Shown piece by piece: positions 63,310-64,000 of a stretch of DNA of 64,000 bases (position 1 is the first letter of the stretch; every line of letters starts with the position of its first letter). The notes beneath the pieces are model-generated. The model saw nothing but the letters and a program-made list of their open reading frames with translations, did not search any database and was not told the origin of the DNA. Source of the stretch: Actinoplanes oblitus (GTDB taxonomy: Bacteria; Actinomycetota; Actinomycetes; Mycobacteriales; Micromonosporaceae); the NCBI RefSeq assembly GCF_030252345.1, contig NZ_CP126980.1, forward strand, positions 5,657,501 to 5,721,500, read 5' to 3'. The translations under genes and the position numbers were made by a program.

Positions 63310-63726
63310 ATGGCGAAGTACCTGCTGCTCAAGCACTACCGCGGCGCTCCGGAGGCGGTCAACTGCGTGCCGATGGAGAAATGGACGCCGGAGGAGATCT
63401 CGGCGCACATCACGTACATGAACGACTTCGCCGCGCGGCTGGAGACGACCGGGGAGTATGTCGACGGGCAGGCGCTCGCGCCGGAAGGGACCTGGGTGCG
63501 GTTCGACGGCGAGGGGCGCCCGCCGGTGACCGACGGGCCGTTCGCCGAGACGAAGGACCTGATCGCCGGGTGGATGGTGATCGACGTGGACAGCTACGAC
63601 CGGGCCGTCGAGCTGGCCGGGGAGCTGTCGGCGGCGCCCGGCGCCGGCGGCCAGCCGATCCACGAGTGGCTGGAGCTGCGGCCGTTCCTGTCCGAGACAC
63701 CGAATGCCGACGCCGACTGCCACTGA
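63310..63726 (+). CDS. YciI-family (DGPF domain) protein
   Basis: A 138-residue protein of the YciI/DGPF family: MAKYLLLKHYRG, MNDFAARLETTGEYVDGQAL, and the hallmark VTDGPFAETKDLIAGWMVID. ATG at 63310 with GGAG upstream. It lies 12 bases before an ECF sigma gene. Pairing of DGPF proteins with such sigma factors is very common in actinobacteria, the small protein possibly acting with the sigma factor's extra domain. Confidence 0.92.
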   Translation: MAKYLLLKHYRGAPEAVNCVPMEKWTPEEISAHITYMNDFAARLETTGEYVDGQALAPEGTWVRFDGEGRPPVTDGPFAETKDLIAGWMVIDVDSYDRAVELAGELSAAPGAGGQPIHEWLELRPFLSETPNADADCH

Positions 63727-63738
63727 TCGACCGTCACC

Positions 63739-64000
63739 GTGGATGACCTCCTGCTCCGGAGCCTCATCCCGGGTGTCCTCGGGATCCTCGTCCGCCGCGG
63801 AGCCGACTTCGCGGCGGCCGAGGACGCCGTGCAGGACGCCCTGGTCGAGGCGATCCGGGTGTGGCCGGCCGACCCGCCCCGGGATCCGAAGGGCTGGCTG
63901 GTCACCTCCGCCTGGCGCAAGTTCCTCGACGCGACGCGGGCGGACACCGCCCGGCGGCGCCGTGAAGGCCTGGCCGACGAGGAGCCGGCGCCCGGCCCGG
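63739..64000 (+). CDS. ECF sigma factor (5' part; continues past the window)
   Basis: GTG at 63739 starts DDLLLRSLIPGVLGILVRRG, then FAAAEDAVQDALVEAIRVWP and GWLVTSAWRKFLDATRADTA. This is region 2 of the ECF41/42-like sigma factors that accompany DGPF genes (typically about 400 residues with a C-terminal extension). The frame is open to the right edge, 87 codons. Co-transcribed with the YciI-like gene. Confidence 0.9.
   Translation, partial: MDDLLLRSLIPGVLGILVRRGADFAAAEDAVQDALVEAIRVWPADPPRDPKGWLVTSAWRKFLDATRADTARRRREGLADEEPAPGP

Overview
The window is about 70% GC, its genes are densely packed with many GTG starts, and the families present (Fxs RiPP locus, CmtR-like sensor, FurA-KatG pair, ALF/LPVTG wall protein, trypsin-NTPase-WD40 protein) point to an actinomycete, most likely the Micromonosporaceae (Actinoplanes-like). 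That assignment is inference from gene content and base composition. I see no rRNA, tRNA, CRISPR array, integrase or insertion sequence.

Left part (1-15.2 kb): a large trypsin-NTPase-WD40 protein runs off the left edge on the minus strand. It is followed by an ArsR/SRPBCC/small-monooxygenase operon, a secreted S8/S53-like peptidase, an MFS exporter, an immunity-like protein, an MDR-type reductase and an aldo/keto reductase. A cadmium/lead-type regulator (CmtR-like), a tiny repeat-built ORF and a His-rich cation diffusion facilitator form a tightly coupled metal-efflux unit. Several decayed genes lie between these: a methyltransferase piece, a SEC-C protein and a TauE/SafE tail.

Middle-left (15.7-32 kb): a minus-strand catabolic operon runs TetR regulator, AtuA-like protein, carboxyltransferase, biotin carboxylase/BCCP and acyl-CoA dehydrogenase. 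It resembles acyclic-terpene or branched-chain acyl-CoA degradation. The AtuA-like gene carries four in-frame copies of a 63-bp palindromic repeat, and three decayed copies lie in the intergenic region past the other end of the operon. Next come DUF2071, stress-protein-like, phosphotransferase, hemerythrin, katG-furA, and an ECF sigma/DUF899 pair.

Centre (32.0-42.0 kb): a complete Fxs-type RiPP locus lies on the plus strand. It holds a BtrH-like protein, the precursor fxsA ending in FGSSI, the radical-SAM/HExxH maturase fxsB (with no ordinary start codon), two small secreted proteins, two TIR-like proteins and the giant fxsT (ParA-like ATPase, NB-ARC, TPR). The last three genes overlap by a few bases. 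This is the most unusual system in the window.

Right part (42-64 kb): a hydrolase, a sortase-anchored ALF-repeat protein, a D-lactate dehydrogenase-type flavoprotein/Fe-S enzyme with a coupled GNAT gene, a NACHT NTPase, a surface-anchored protein and a patatin. A two-component system stands divergent to a lipoprotein/adaptor/ABC exporter operon. A lipoprotein with a CebR-like palindrome, a pentapeptide-repeat protein, a frameshifted membrane/propeller protein, and a YciI/ECF sigma pair cut by the right edge complete the window.
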